The notes under the pieces are model-generated. The model saw only the letters and a list, made by a program, of their open reading frames with translations. It made no database searches and was not told where the DNA came from. The position numbers and the translations under genes were made by a program. Positions 44,073 through 51,590 of a DNA stretch of 64,000 nt are shown piece by piece. This DNA comes from Aldehydirespirator sp965116195 (lineage in GTDB: Bacteria > Actinomycetota > Acidimicrobiia > Acidimicrobiales > Aldehydirespiratoraceae), in assembly GCA_965116195.1 (NCBI GenBank), contig OZ220491.1, positions 372,001 through 436,000 on the forward strand, written 5' to 3'. Each line of letters opens with the position of its first letter. The first letter of the stretch is position 1.

Positions 44073-45237
44073 GGTTAGACTTGATGGGCTCACGAAGGTG
44101 TATCCCAACGGATTCCAGGCGGTGACCAAACTCAGTTTGGATCTCCACGACGGAGAGTTCATGGTGTTGGTCGGGCCGTCAGGATGCGGCAAGTCCACTG
44201 CGCTGCGCATGATTGCCGGGCTTGAGGAGATTACCGAAGGTGACCTGTATGTCGGTGATCGCCGTGTCAACGATGTGCGGCCAAAGGACCGGGACATCGC
44301 CATGGTGTTCCAGAACTACGCGCTCTATCCACAGATGACGGTTGAGGAGAACATCGGCTTCCCTCTGCGGTTGCGGAAGATGAAGAAGTCTGAACGCAGG
44401 CAGGTGGTGGCCCGAGCGGCCGAGGTGCTGGAGTTGACCGATCAGCTCGACAAAAAGCCGGCCAAACTGTCGGGTGGCCAACGTCAGCGTGTGGCCATGG
44501 GACGTGCCATCGTCCGCGAGCCGGCGCTTTTCTTGATGGACGAACCGCTTTCCAACCTTGATGCCAAGCTGCGGGTGCAGATGCGCGCCGACATTGCGGG
44601 GATCCAGCGTGATCTTGGTGTTACGACTTTCTATGTCACCCACGATCAGGTTGAGGCCATGACGATGGGTGATCGTGTTGCCGTCATCAAAGACGGTGTG
44701 TTGCAACAGGTTGCAGCGCCCGAAGAACTTTATGAGCATCCGGACAACGTGTTTGTGGCGGCATTCATCGGGTCGCCGTCAATGAACCTCTACGAGGCGA
44801 CAATCATGGAGTCCGCAGACGGCTATTCCGTTGAGGTCGGAGCGCACAGGTTGGCGCTCAATGAGTCAGTGCTGTCGAAACGGCCCGCTCTGCGCGATCA
44901 CGTTGGCACTCCGGTGGTCGTGGGTATCCGGCCCGAGGACATGGAGGACGGCGCTGTTGCCAGCGACCATCCTGTTGATCAGCAACTGGATGTGGTCATC
45001 AACATCAGAGAAGCGCTCGGTGCCGAGACGCTCATGCACTTCCCACTTGAGGCCACGACGGTTGACAGCGGTGATCCTGACGCGCTTGACGAACTCGGCG
45101 ACGAGGACGAAAGCCGCTGTACCGCTCGATTTTCGGCCGCCACCCGGGCGCGTCCCGGCGACCGCATCAAGGTGAATGTGGACACCGAGCATCTGCATTT
45201 CTTTGACCGGTCAACGCATCAGTCGATCCGGACATGA
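44065..45237 (+). CDS. ABC transporter ATPase (MalK/UgpC/MsiK-like)
   Basis: A 390-residue ATPase of sugar importers. Walker A GPSGCGKST is near residues 37-45, the signature LSGGQRQR near 134-141, Walker B ALFLMDEPLSNLD near 152-164, the switch His in VTHDQ near 191-195, and a C-terminal TOBE-like regulatory domain follows residue 240. It is the only ATPase in the window, so it may energise both permease pairs, as shared MsiK proteins do in actinobacteria. Its start lies 8 bp inside the previous gene, and a copy of the start (gatggctgaggt) occurs 20 bp upstream. Confidence 0.93.
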   Translation: MAEVRLDGLTKVYPNGFQAVTKLSLDLHDGEFMVLVGPSGCGKSTALRMIAGLEEITEGDLYVGDRRVNDVRPKDRDIAMVFQNYALYPQMTVEENIGFPLRLRKMKKSERRQVVARAAEVLELTDQLDKKPAKLSGGQRQRVAMGRAIVREPALFLMDEPLSNLDAKLRVQMRADIAGIQRDLGVTTFYVTHDQVEAMTMGDRVAVIKDGVLQQVAAPEELYEHPDNVFVAAFIGSPSMNLYEATIMESADGYSVEVGAHRLALNESVLSKRPALRDHVGTPVVVGIRPEDMEDGAVASDHPVDQQLDVVINIREALGAETLMHFPLEATTVDSGDPDALDELGDEDESRCTARFSAATRARPGDRIKVNVDTEHLHFFDRSTHQSIRT

Positions 45238-45340
45238 ACCCCACACGTCGGAGCAACCTCAATGTTTGCATCGGTGAGTCGCTCTGTGCCAAGGTCAATC
45301 CGGACATGAAGCCCTAAAACATCAGAGCAACTTCTACACA
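45234..45340 (+). repeat. 72-bp duplication of the ATPase gene end
   Basis: ccggacatgaacccc at the ATPase stop (ATG at 45234) recurs as ccggacatgaagccc (ATG at 45306), 72 bp on; the cggagcaacctc and cagagcaacttc that follow also match. A 27-codon ORF starts in the ATPase stop (ATGA) and ends at 45317, 35 bp before the next gene. Confidence 0.65.
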
Positions 45341-45352
45341 TTGGAGCATCTC

Positions 45353-46432
45353 ATGTCATCAACAAACCAGAACAACAAGGCAGTGGTTTGGAACTACTGG
45401 CAGAAACTCAACCATGTCCCAAATGATCAGATCGCCGATGTCATTCGTGCTGCCTGTCATGAGGACGTTGACTGGAACGGGTCGGCCCCGATTGACCGAC
45501 TGGTTGGTGTTGATGCACTGATTGTTGACTTCTGGGAGCCATTGTTGCGCTCGTTCCCGGACCTCAAGCGCACGCCGGACATCTTCATGGGCGGGATTGA
45601 GGACGGGCAGTCGCACTACGTAAGTGAGGTTGGCACCGAATGGGTATCGGGTTGCGGTCACCTCAGCGGGACTTTCGTGGATGACTGGCTGGGCATTCCT
45701 GCGTCCGGCAAGAAGACCCACATTTACTTTGGTCAGTTCTACGTGATGCGCGAGGGCAAGATTGCGGAGAGTTACGTCATGTTTGACATCCTCTCGGTCA
45801 TGCGTCAGGCGGGTTATGAGGTGCTCCCGCCGTCACCGGGCGTTGATGGCGGCAAGATTCCGGCACCTGCGGCGGGCGACGGCATCTTGTTGACAGAGCA
45901 GGATGCGTTGGAAGGCCGCAAGACCCTGCAACTCGTTGATGCCATGGGGCGAGGGCTTGAGCGTTATGTCCGCGAGCGTGACGGTGCCGACATGAGCCGT
46001 ATGGAGCAATGGCACTATTGGGCAGCAGACATGAAGTGGTACGGCTACTCCGGTATCGGTCGGTGTCACACGCTTGAGGAATTTGAGGATTTTCACCAGC
46101 GACCGTGGCTGCACGGTTTCGGTGACAGGGGCCTCAGCAGTGATCCTGCCCATGGGCGGACAATGGGGTTTGTGGGCGAGGGCAGCTATGCCTGTGGAGG
46201 CATTTGGGATGTGCCGTTTTCACACCATCACGGCACCTACGTCGGCATCGGTGCCACCGGCAAACTGATGACCATACGCGACTTTGACTGGTGGAAGCGA
46301 GGGCCCGACGATCTTCTGATCGAGAACTGGATTCCCATTGATCTTATTGATCTGACCCGACAGATGGGCGTGGATCTGATGCAGCGGCTGGCGATCCTGA
46401 TTGACGACCGCATGGCCAAGAGGTGGTGGTGA
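45353..46432 (+). CDS. tandem-domain SnoaL/NTF2-like protein, paralogue 2
   Basis: A 359-residue protein with two SnoaL-like halves. Shared features include VDWNGSAPIDRL and FWEPLLRSFPDLKRTPDIFM in the first domain, ILSVMRQAGYEVLPP at the junction, and MKWYGYSGIGRCHTLEEFED then ENWIPIDLIDL in the second. Similar proteins are annotated as ester cyclases or hypothetical. No catalytic residue is obvious. It sits downstream of the ATPase in a transporter operon, so a role in handling the imported compound is likely but not shown. Start at ATG 45353. Confidence 0.75.
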   Translation: MSSTNQNNKAVVWNYWQKLNHVPNDQIADVIRAACHEDVDWNGSAPIDRLVGVDALIVDFWEPLLRSFPDLKRTPDIFMGGIEDGQSHYVSEVGTEWVSGCGHLSGTFVDDWLGIPASGKKTHIYFGQFYVMREGKIAESYVMFDILSVMRQAGYEVLPPSPGVDGGKIPAPAAGDGILLTEQDALEGRKTLQLVDAMGRGLERYVRERDGADMSRMEQWHYWAADMKWYGYSGIGRCHTLEEFEDFHQRPWLHGFGDRGLSSDPAHGRTMGFVGEGSYACGGIWDVPFSHHHGTYVGIGATGKLMTIRDFDWWKRGPDDLLIENWIPIDLIDLTRQMGVDLMQRLAILIDDRMAKRWW

Positions 46433-46435
46433 TCG

Positions 46436-47416
46436 GTGAGCACATTGAAGGGCTTTGACCCCGAGTACAGGTCGGTACCTGACTACATCCTGAAGACGAC
46501 AAGGCGCATCTGGGAAGAGCGGGGGATGGCCAGGATCCGCGACTACTACGCCGATGACAACATTGTCAGAACGCCGATGGGCGTGACCCGGGGGATTGAC
46601 GCAGTGATCGCTGCAACCAACGCAACTCTTCATCAGTTTCCAGATCGTCGATTGCTTGGTGAGGACGTGATCTGGAGCGGTGATGATGACACCGACTGCT
46701 ATTATTCGTCGCACCGGATCGTGTCGCCCATGCATCACAACGGCCACGGCATGTTCGGGCCGCCGACGGGGAAGCGGATCAGAGTACGCACCATCGCAGA
46801 CACTGTGCTGCGGGCCGGGAAGGTGTGCGAAGAATGGTTGGTCCGTGATCACGGCGCAATCATCCGCCAACTCGGTCATGATGTAAGCGAGTTCGCGGCT
46901 CAGTCAATCGCCAGCGAACACCAGAGAGGTCAAACTTCAGTGGTGTTCACACCGGAGTGCGACATCGCCGGCCCGTATGTCACCCCACAAGAGACTTCTG
47001 GCCATGCACTCATGTATGCTGACACGTTGAGGTCTCTCTGGCAGAGCGATTGCCGGGTCGTCAACACCAACTACAACGAAGCGGTCGCACTTGAGTTGCC
47101 CGGTGGCATTTCTGAGAGCGGCAAGGTGGCGGCGATACAGTTCTGGCTGAGTCTGATCTCGGCGATACCCGATGCTGATTTCACGGTGGATCATTTGATC
47201 GGTCGTGACGATCCGGGTTATCCGCTCAGGGTAGCTGCGCGCTGGAGTGTTCAGGGAACCCATGACAGCGCTGGCGCATTTGGTGAGCCATCCGGGGCTC
47301 CGATCCATATCATGGGTATCAGCCATGTCGAGATAATTGATCAACAGATCATCAGGGAGTGGGTGTTGATTGATGAGTTGGCTATTCACCGCCAGATCTG
47401 TCTTTTCAAGGGCTGA
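46436..47416 (+). CDS. tandem-domain SnoaL/NTF2-like protein, paralogue 3
   Basis: A 326-residue SnoaL-type protein, 3 bp after paralogue 2, starting at GTG. The first half has RIWEERGMARIRDYYADDNI and VTRGIDAVIAATNATLHQFP, the second NYNEAVALELPGG and FTVDHLIGRD, ending REWVLIDELAI, all typical of SnoaL ester cyclase-like sequences. It is more divergent than the other two. It closes locus B. Confidence 0.75.
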   Translation: MSTLKGFDPEYRSVPDYILKTTRRIWEERGMARIRDYYADDNIVRTPMGVTRGIDAVIAATNATLHQFPDRRLLGEDVIWSGDDDTDCYYSSHRIVSPMHHNGHGMFGPPTGKRIRVRTIADTVLRAGKVCEEWLVRDHGAIIRQLGHDVSEFAAQSIASEHQRGQTSVVFTPECDIAGPYVTPQETSGHALMYADTLRSLWQSDCRVVNTNYNEAVALELPGGISESGKVAAIQFWLSLISAIPDADFTVDHLIGRDDPGYPLRVAARWSVQGTHDSAGAFGEPSGAPIHIMGISHVEIIDQQIIREWVLIDELAIHRQICLFKG

Positions 47417-47450
47417 CCGACAAAACTTGGCTTTCTGGTTGGATCTCCGA

Positions 47451-47933
47451 TTAATGAGGCCTGGTTTGAGGATCTCGCTTTATCTGGGTGGTGATGGCGC
47501 TTTCGAGTTCTGTGATCTTGTCGGTGCCTATTCGAATCTTTCGTTCGCCTCCACGGTTGGTGCGATAGCGGATCTCAACAGTGTCAAATCCCCATACAGT
47601 GAATGACCGGCCTCCTGGAATAAATCTGGGTCCGATGCCATACCACCAGCGATTACGCTCGCGCTGATGCGAGATGATTGACTCTAGCGGTGTCGTACGT
47701 GCAGGCCAGCCAAGCCGGTACGAAGCTCGGACATGCTTGTCGGTGACCTCAATATCCAACGCTCCGAACGCCACAACGATCACCAGGACAACCGTGCTGA
47801 AAATGAAGACTCCAATAATATGAGGCGTGCGACCGATTATGAGATTGACTGTTGTCAACGTCCCGAAAAGGGTAATCGGCAGCAAGGCAGGGCGTAAGGT
47901 AGCGTGCCGGTAGCGGTACCGAGCGTCGTTCAT
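47451..47933 (-). CDS. small membrane protein with two predicted helices
   Basis: A 160-residue protein with two hydrophobic segments (ALLPITLFGTLTTVNLIIG and IIGVFIFSTVVLVIVVAFGA) and then a soluble part resembling bacterial PH-like domains (DIEVTDKHVRASYRLGWPA, SFTVWGFDTVEIRYRT). Probably a conserved actinobacterial membrane protein of unknown function. It is convergent with locus B and separated by 34 bp. Confidence 0.6.
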   Translation of the reverse strand: MNDARYRYRHATLRPALLPITLFGTLTTVNLIIGRTPHIIGVFIFSTVVLVIVVAFGALDIEVTDKHVRASYRLGWPARTTPLESIISHQRERNRWWYGIGPRFIPGGRSFTVWGFDTVEIRYRTNRGGERKIRIGTDKITELESAITTQIKRDPQTRPH

Positions 47934-47973
47934 CGCACCATGTCCTCAGAGATAAGAGATTGAGAAGATGAGG

Positions 47974-48180
47974 CTACCCGCGTTCGGCTTGCTGCGGTTC
48001 TCTTGTGGTCTGAGGAGCCGTGCCTGAGTCGTCAGATTCGGGTTGCCCTTCGTCGTGCCCAGCTTGGCGGTCAAGAACAGCATCAGCCCACTCGAGGTGT
48101 GCCGGGTCCATTGACTCGTTGTCCGCCTCCCACGACTCGATGAACTCCAGCAGGTCTCGGTTCCGGGGATGGTGTGTCAC
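47974..48180 (-). CDS. small hydrophilic hypothetical protein
   Basis: A 68-residue acidic protein (DLLEFIESWEADNESMDPAH, ADAVLDRQAG) with no recognised domain. It lies 40 bp upstream of, and in the same direction as, the membrane protein, so the two may be co-transcribed. Composition looks like real coding sequence, but support is limited. Confidence 0.4.
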   Translation of the reverse strand: MTHHPRNRDLLEFIESWEADNESMDPAHLEWADAVLDRQAGHDEGQPESDDSGTAPQTTREPQQAERG

Positions 48181-48344
48181 GATTACAGTCTAGCCCGCTA
48201 CAGCATCCGTTGTTGGAGCGCCATGTCAGTATCTGTAGTTCCTCACTTGACTCGATCAATAGAGGAGGCTATCCTTCGGTTCGATGCGTGACGGTCGTTC
48301 TGTTGAGGTCAGAGTCTGGTGACGGGTCGCTCGTGGAACTTGCA

Positions 48345-48513
48345 GTCGCGGGCACCGGTGACGCTCCGGACTCCGCAAGAGGCCGCTACCGCCATCGTGT
48401 TCCCTGCCGAGCCTGCTTCACGATCAATGACAGGAACGGCACTCACAGTCAACAGAGGCCTTCAAGGTCTCGTAATCCAACCTACTACTACGGCTGAATG
48501 GAAGGACAAGAAC
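48345..48513 (+). pseudogene. C-terminal remnant of an SDR oxidoreductase
   Basis: In frame with, and directly upstream of, the nuclease gene, the sequence reads RTPQEAATAIVFPAEPASRS then MTGTALTVNRGLQGLV. This matches the C-terminal SDR consensus (PEEVA-x-A-V-x-F-L-A-S...TG-x-x-L-x-V-D-G-G-L), with the GG of DGG mutated. Nothing of the rest of the SDR is present. It is a gene relic, not part of the nuclease. The 160 bp before it show no gene. Confidence 0.45.
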
Positions 48514-49605
48514 ATGCCAATCTATCATCTGGTGAACGATGACCTCATAAGGCTCGAGCCGACAACATTTGAGCAGGAAGGCATTAGCGAGAAGGACCTC
48601 CAAGCACACTTAAGATCTCAAATTGAGGTGATTTCTCCTGATACAAGAGTTGTTGCAGAAGAATTCAGCAGATGGGAGAGTAGTCGTCGGATTGATCTGC
48701 TTGGCATCGACAGGGCCGCTAATCTAGTGGTGATCGAGCTAAAGCGAACCGATCGCGGTGACCATATGGAACTGCAGGCTATTCGTTACGCCGCAATGGT
48801 ATCCCAGTTGACCTTTGAACAGCTAGTGGATGTCTATAGAGAATTCCTCCGAACGCAGAGCCAGGCTCGAAACGATGAAATGGTGATAGCTGAAGAACCG
48901 GTCAATGAACCGGATGCGCGAAGCCAATTGCTTGAATTCCTCAACTGGGATGAAGAGGAACTTGAGCCTCTGGGTCAAGAAGTACGAATCGTACTCGCAT
49001 CCGCAGATTTTTCCAAGGAACTGATAACTTCCATACTATGGCTCACCGACAACTATGGACTGGATATTCGTTGTGTTAGGCTGAAGCCTTATCGGCACCG
49101 AGATACCGCAGGTAATACTACTATTTTCTTTGAAGTGCAGACCGTTGTCCCGATGCCAGAAGCGGCAGACTATCAGGTGGGTATCCTAGAAAAGAAGAGG
49201 CAAGAGCGGCACTCAAGGAGGACACCTCATCCCAAGTATGATGTTGAGATTCGGGGAGAATCGAGACGGTCTTTGTCGAAACGCCAAATGATGCACTGGA
49301 TATTATCCCGCCTCTTACAGGAGGAGACATACGAAACTATTACTCAGTTGATTAGGCTTAAGACTTCTACGATCATCCGCTACGATGAAGAGCGAACTAT
49401 GGGTGACATAAGGGCCGAGTTGATGTCTTTCGACCCTCCAAGAGATAATCGCTTTTTTTGCGAGGACGGTCAGGAAGTTCGTTCCGAGAAGAATATCTAT
49501 ATCATAACCAATCAATGGGGGCCTGATACGCTCAAGTTTGTTGATTTGCTGGTAGACACGTTTCCTGCGCTTGAACTCAAGTATGAAGAGACAATATCGT
49601 TGTGA
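48514..49605 (+). CDS. PD-(D/E)XK nuclease-domain protein (NucS/DUF91-like)
   Basis: A 363-residue protein. The N-terminal half carries an endonuclease NucS-like core: LQAHLRSQIEVIS, then RRIDLLGIDRAANLVVIELK, where D and E-x-K form the catalytic site (about residues 52-75), then LQAIRYAAMVS. The C-terminal half is unassigned. Proteins of this type are often DNA-repair or defence accessory nucleases. The ATG at 48514 is chosen over upstream starts because the upstream frame is an SDR relic. The gene is more A+T-rich than its surroundings, which suggests transfer. Confidence 0.65.
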   Translation: MPIYHLVNDDLIRLEPTTFEQEGISEKDLQAHLRSQIEVISPDTRVVAEEFSRWESSRRIDLLGIDRAANLVVIELKRTDRGDHMELQAIRYAAMVSQLTFEQLVDVYREFLRTQSQARNDEMVIAEEPVNEPDARSQLLEFLNWDEEELEPLGQEVRIVLASADFSKELITSILWLTDNYGLDIRCVRLKPYRHRDTAGNTTIFFEVQTVVPMPEAADYQVGILEKKRQERHSRRTPHPKYDVEIRGESRRSLSKRQMMHWILSRLLQEETYETITQLIRLKTSTIIRYDEERTMGDIRAELMSFDPPRDNRFFCEDGQEVRSEKNIYIITNQWGPDTLKFVDLLVDTFPALELKYEETISL

Positions 49606-49770
49606 GTGTTATGATATAGTAACGATCGTGCATCTTGCCCATGAATGGCTTGGTAGAGAAGAATCCTCGCAACTGCGCTCTTGCCAGGAGGGCTCGACTC
49701 GGATAGCGGCGTTTCACCTCGGCAAGTGATGAATGCTTGATTGTCAGCAGCGACTGTGGTGAGTTTGAGG

Positions 49771-50076
49771 TTAGATCTCTAGTCCGTTGGCGGCGATTGG
49801 TGTGGTCATGGCCATGTCGGGTGGGCCGGCAAGCAGCGACATCAATGCGGGCATTGCTGCTTTCATGGCTGGGTTGTCGGCGTGATTCTGTGCGTCTTGC
49901 ATACTGGACATGAGAGCGAAGAACCAGTACGTACCGTCATCATCTCGGTGATACGAGTACGACTCGACTCCTTCAACGGACTCGCTGGCAGCCACGATTT
50001 TACGCAGTGCTGCATCCATCTCCTGCTCTTTGCCCTTGATACAGGTGAACTTGGCAAACACTGATACCTTCGACAT
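49771..50076 (-). CDS. antibiotic biosynthesis monooxygenase (ABM) domain protein
   Basis: A 101-residue ABM-type dimeric alpha-beta barrel protein (FAKFTCIKGKEQEMDAALRK, YSYHRDDDGTYWFFALMSSM). Such small proteins are cofactor-free monooxygenases or binding proteins. The start is the internal ATG at 50076, which follows an aaaagagga ribosome site. It is flanked by gaps without genes; the 165 bp before it toward 49606 hold nothing recognisable. Confidence 0.75.
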   Translation of the reverse strand: MSKVSVFAKFTCIKGKEQEMDAALRKIVAASESVEGVESYSYHRDDDGTYWFFALMSSMQDAQNHADNPAMKAAMPALMSLLAGPPDMAMTTPIAANGLEI

Positions 50077-50187
50077 TTTTGTCCTCTTTTCTTGTAGTTC
50101 TTGCTGGATCAGGATATGATACAGCACCGTCACGGCAGCACCGCCTTGAGACCCTACCGCTGAGTCTTCGGTCTACGATTGCGGTTG

Positions 50188-50706
50188 ATGGCAGTCCCAC
50201 CTCATGTCCCTGCTACGGCACAGTTGCCGCCCGCATACAGCTCGCCCTCGCGCCGCGCTGACTCCTGGGAGGCCCGTCGGCCAGGTGAGGTGTCAGGCAT
50301 TGACCAACCTGGCGGTGCTGGTCTCGGCTTTCAAGGCCCCGACCAGGGTTACGCGCTGAAGTTGGCCGAGGACTTCTCCGATGCGATCATGCTGGGGACG
50401 AGTGAGCAGATCAACGATGTCATCGCCGGTTGCAGCGCAATCGCATTGCGTCGAGCGTCTTTGTTTGGCCGCGCGCCGGTCGTGCATGATCTACGCTTGG
50501 CCTTTGAACTCTTCGGCTATCTGGACACAGCCACCGACGAACAGGTGGCCTGGCGCAGGCCCTTGTTCGCAGGGATTGCAGGCAGCCACGGCTACCATCG
50601 CAGGCTGCATCTGGCCGCAACAGTGCCCGAGTCCACACTGCGCAGCACACCAGCTGCAGTTGCCGCCAAGGCGCGCTCAGGAGATTGGCGTGCCCTTGTG
50701 TCGTGA
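50188..50706 (+). CDS. conserved-looking hypothetical protein
   Basis: A 172-residue protein with a Pro/Arg-rich N-terminus and an Ala-rich helical C-terminal half (YALKLAEDFSDAIMLGTSEQ, DLRLAFELFGYLDTATDEQV). I recognise no family. Codon use and the absence of a better overlapping frame support it as a gene. It may start at ATG 50188; GTG or later codons are also possible. Its 3-prime flank is a run of degenerate repeats. Confidence 0.5.
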   Translation: MAVPPHVPATAQLPPAYSSPSRRADSWEARRPGEVSGIDQPGGAGLGFQGPDQGYALKLAEDFSDAIMLGTSEQINDVIAGCSAIALRRASLFGRAPVVHDLRLAFELFGYLDTATDEQVAWRRPLFAGIAGSHGYHRRLHLAATVPESTLRSTPAAVAAKARSGDWRALVS

Positions 50707-50930
50707 CTAGCCAGACTTGATGGCGAGCAGGCCGTCGTAGCGTGTTGTTCAAAACGGTAAGCCTTGTGGCGTGATCGTCAGGACTACGTGACCAGCAAGA
50801 TTTGATGCAAGCAGGGCTGACATCGTGCGCCGCGCAAACCGGCAAGCCGGGTGACGTGACTGTCAGGACCAGATAGCAGGCAAGGTCGTCATAACGCGCC
50901 GCGCGAAGCCGGCAAGCCGGGGTGGGCGTG
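50707..50930. repeat. degenerate repeats between two genes
   Basis: Imperfect copies of the type cgtgact-agcc/tagtcgga-cttga occur near 50702, 50788, 50856 and 50928, along with two copies of cgccgcgc-aa(c)cggcaagccgg near 50830 and 50898 (about 68 bp apart). No gene is seen. Confidence 0.5.
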
Positions 50931-50931
50931 A

Positions 50932-51465
50932 CTAGTCGGACCTGATTACGAGCGTTTGTGCTGCTTTGTCATGCAAGCCCTGACGGTTGTTGTCCCACAG
51001 CAGCCACAGGTAGCACAGAAAGTAGCCGAAAAAGGTCAACCTCAGCAGAAACGGAATTAGCCACCGACCGAACGACTTGCCCGCTCCTGGAACCAGGCCG
51101 TTGTCGGCACGCACGACCTTAATGCTTACGGCCATCTTGCCGAGTGTCTGACCCTTGACAGCGATCATCACCGGTTCGTAGAGAAGGGCACCCAACCACG
51201 CACCCAACATAACAAATGCTCCCGTTACTCCCAGTTGTGCAGAGATTACTGACAAGATAATCATGCCCGCCAACACCATCAATCCATCAAGGATCCTGGC
51301 ACCGAGTCTGCTTCCCGCGCTGGCGAGTTGGACTGTCTCGCCGGTACCCAGCGTGGTCCACTCTGTTGCGGCCTGCGGTCCCTGGTAGGGAGGTGGCGCG
51401 GCTGGAGGTGATGGCGGAGACCAACTCGAATCGTCTGGCGGCGGTGGCGGCAAGTTCGACATCAT
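50932..51465 (-). CDS. RDD-family membrane protein
   Basis: A 177-residue protein with a Pro-rich cytoplasmic N-terminus (LPPPPPDDSSW), the RDD-type start of the membrane region (GSRLGARILDGLMVLAGMII) and later GQTLGKMAVSIKVVRADNG, as in the family. Three or so membrane helices are predicted. RDD proteins are possible transporters or accessory membrane proteins. It is divergent from gltX with about 125 bp between. Confidence 0.82.
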   Translation of the reverse strand: MMSNLPPPPPDDSSWSPPSPPAAPPPYQGPQAATEWTTLGTGETVQLASAGSRLGARILDGLMVLAGMIILSVISAQLGVTGAFVMLGAWLGALLYEPVMIAVKGQTLGKMAVSIKVVRADNGLVPGAGKSFGRWLIPFLLRLTFFGYFLCYLWLLWDNNRQGLHDKAAQTLVIRSD

Positions 51466-51590
51466 TTCTCCTTGTCGGGAGTCTCGGGCGGCATGTCTTT
51501 TACCTTGACCTTAGCCCGATATCACACCTGATCGGGCTACCTGAGCGGCGGGCTGAGGCTTCGGATGTTGTTGAGTCCTATGCTCGCCTG

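Noticed and set aside
48319..48513. N-terminal extension of the nuclease gene
   Set aside because: The translated sequence is an SDR C-terminus, so it is a relic rather than part of the nuclease.
51366..51590. Upstream extension of gltX
   Set aside because: The frame is open but overlaps the divergent RDD gene, and the conserved synthetase N-terminus begins right after GTG 51591.
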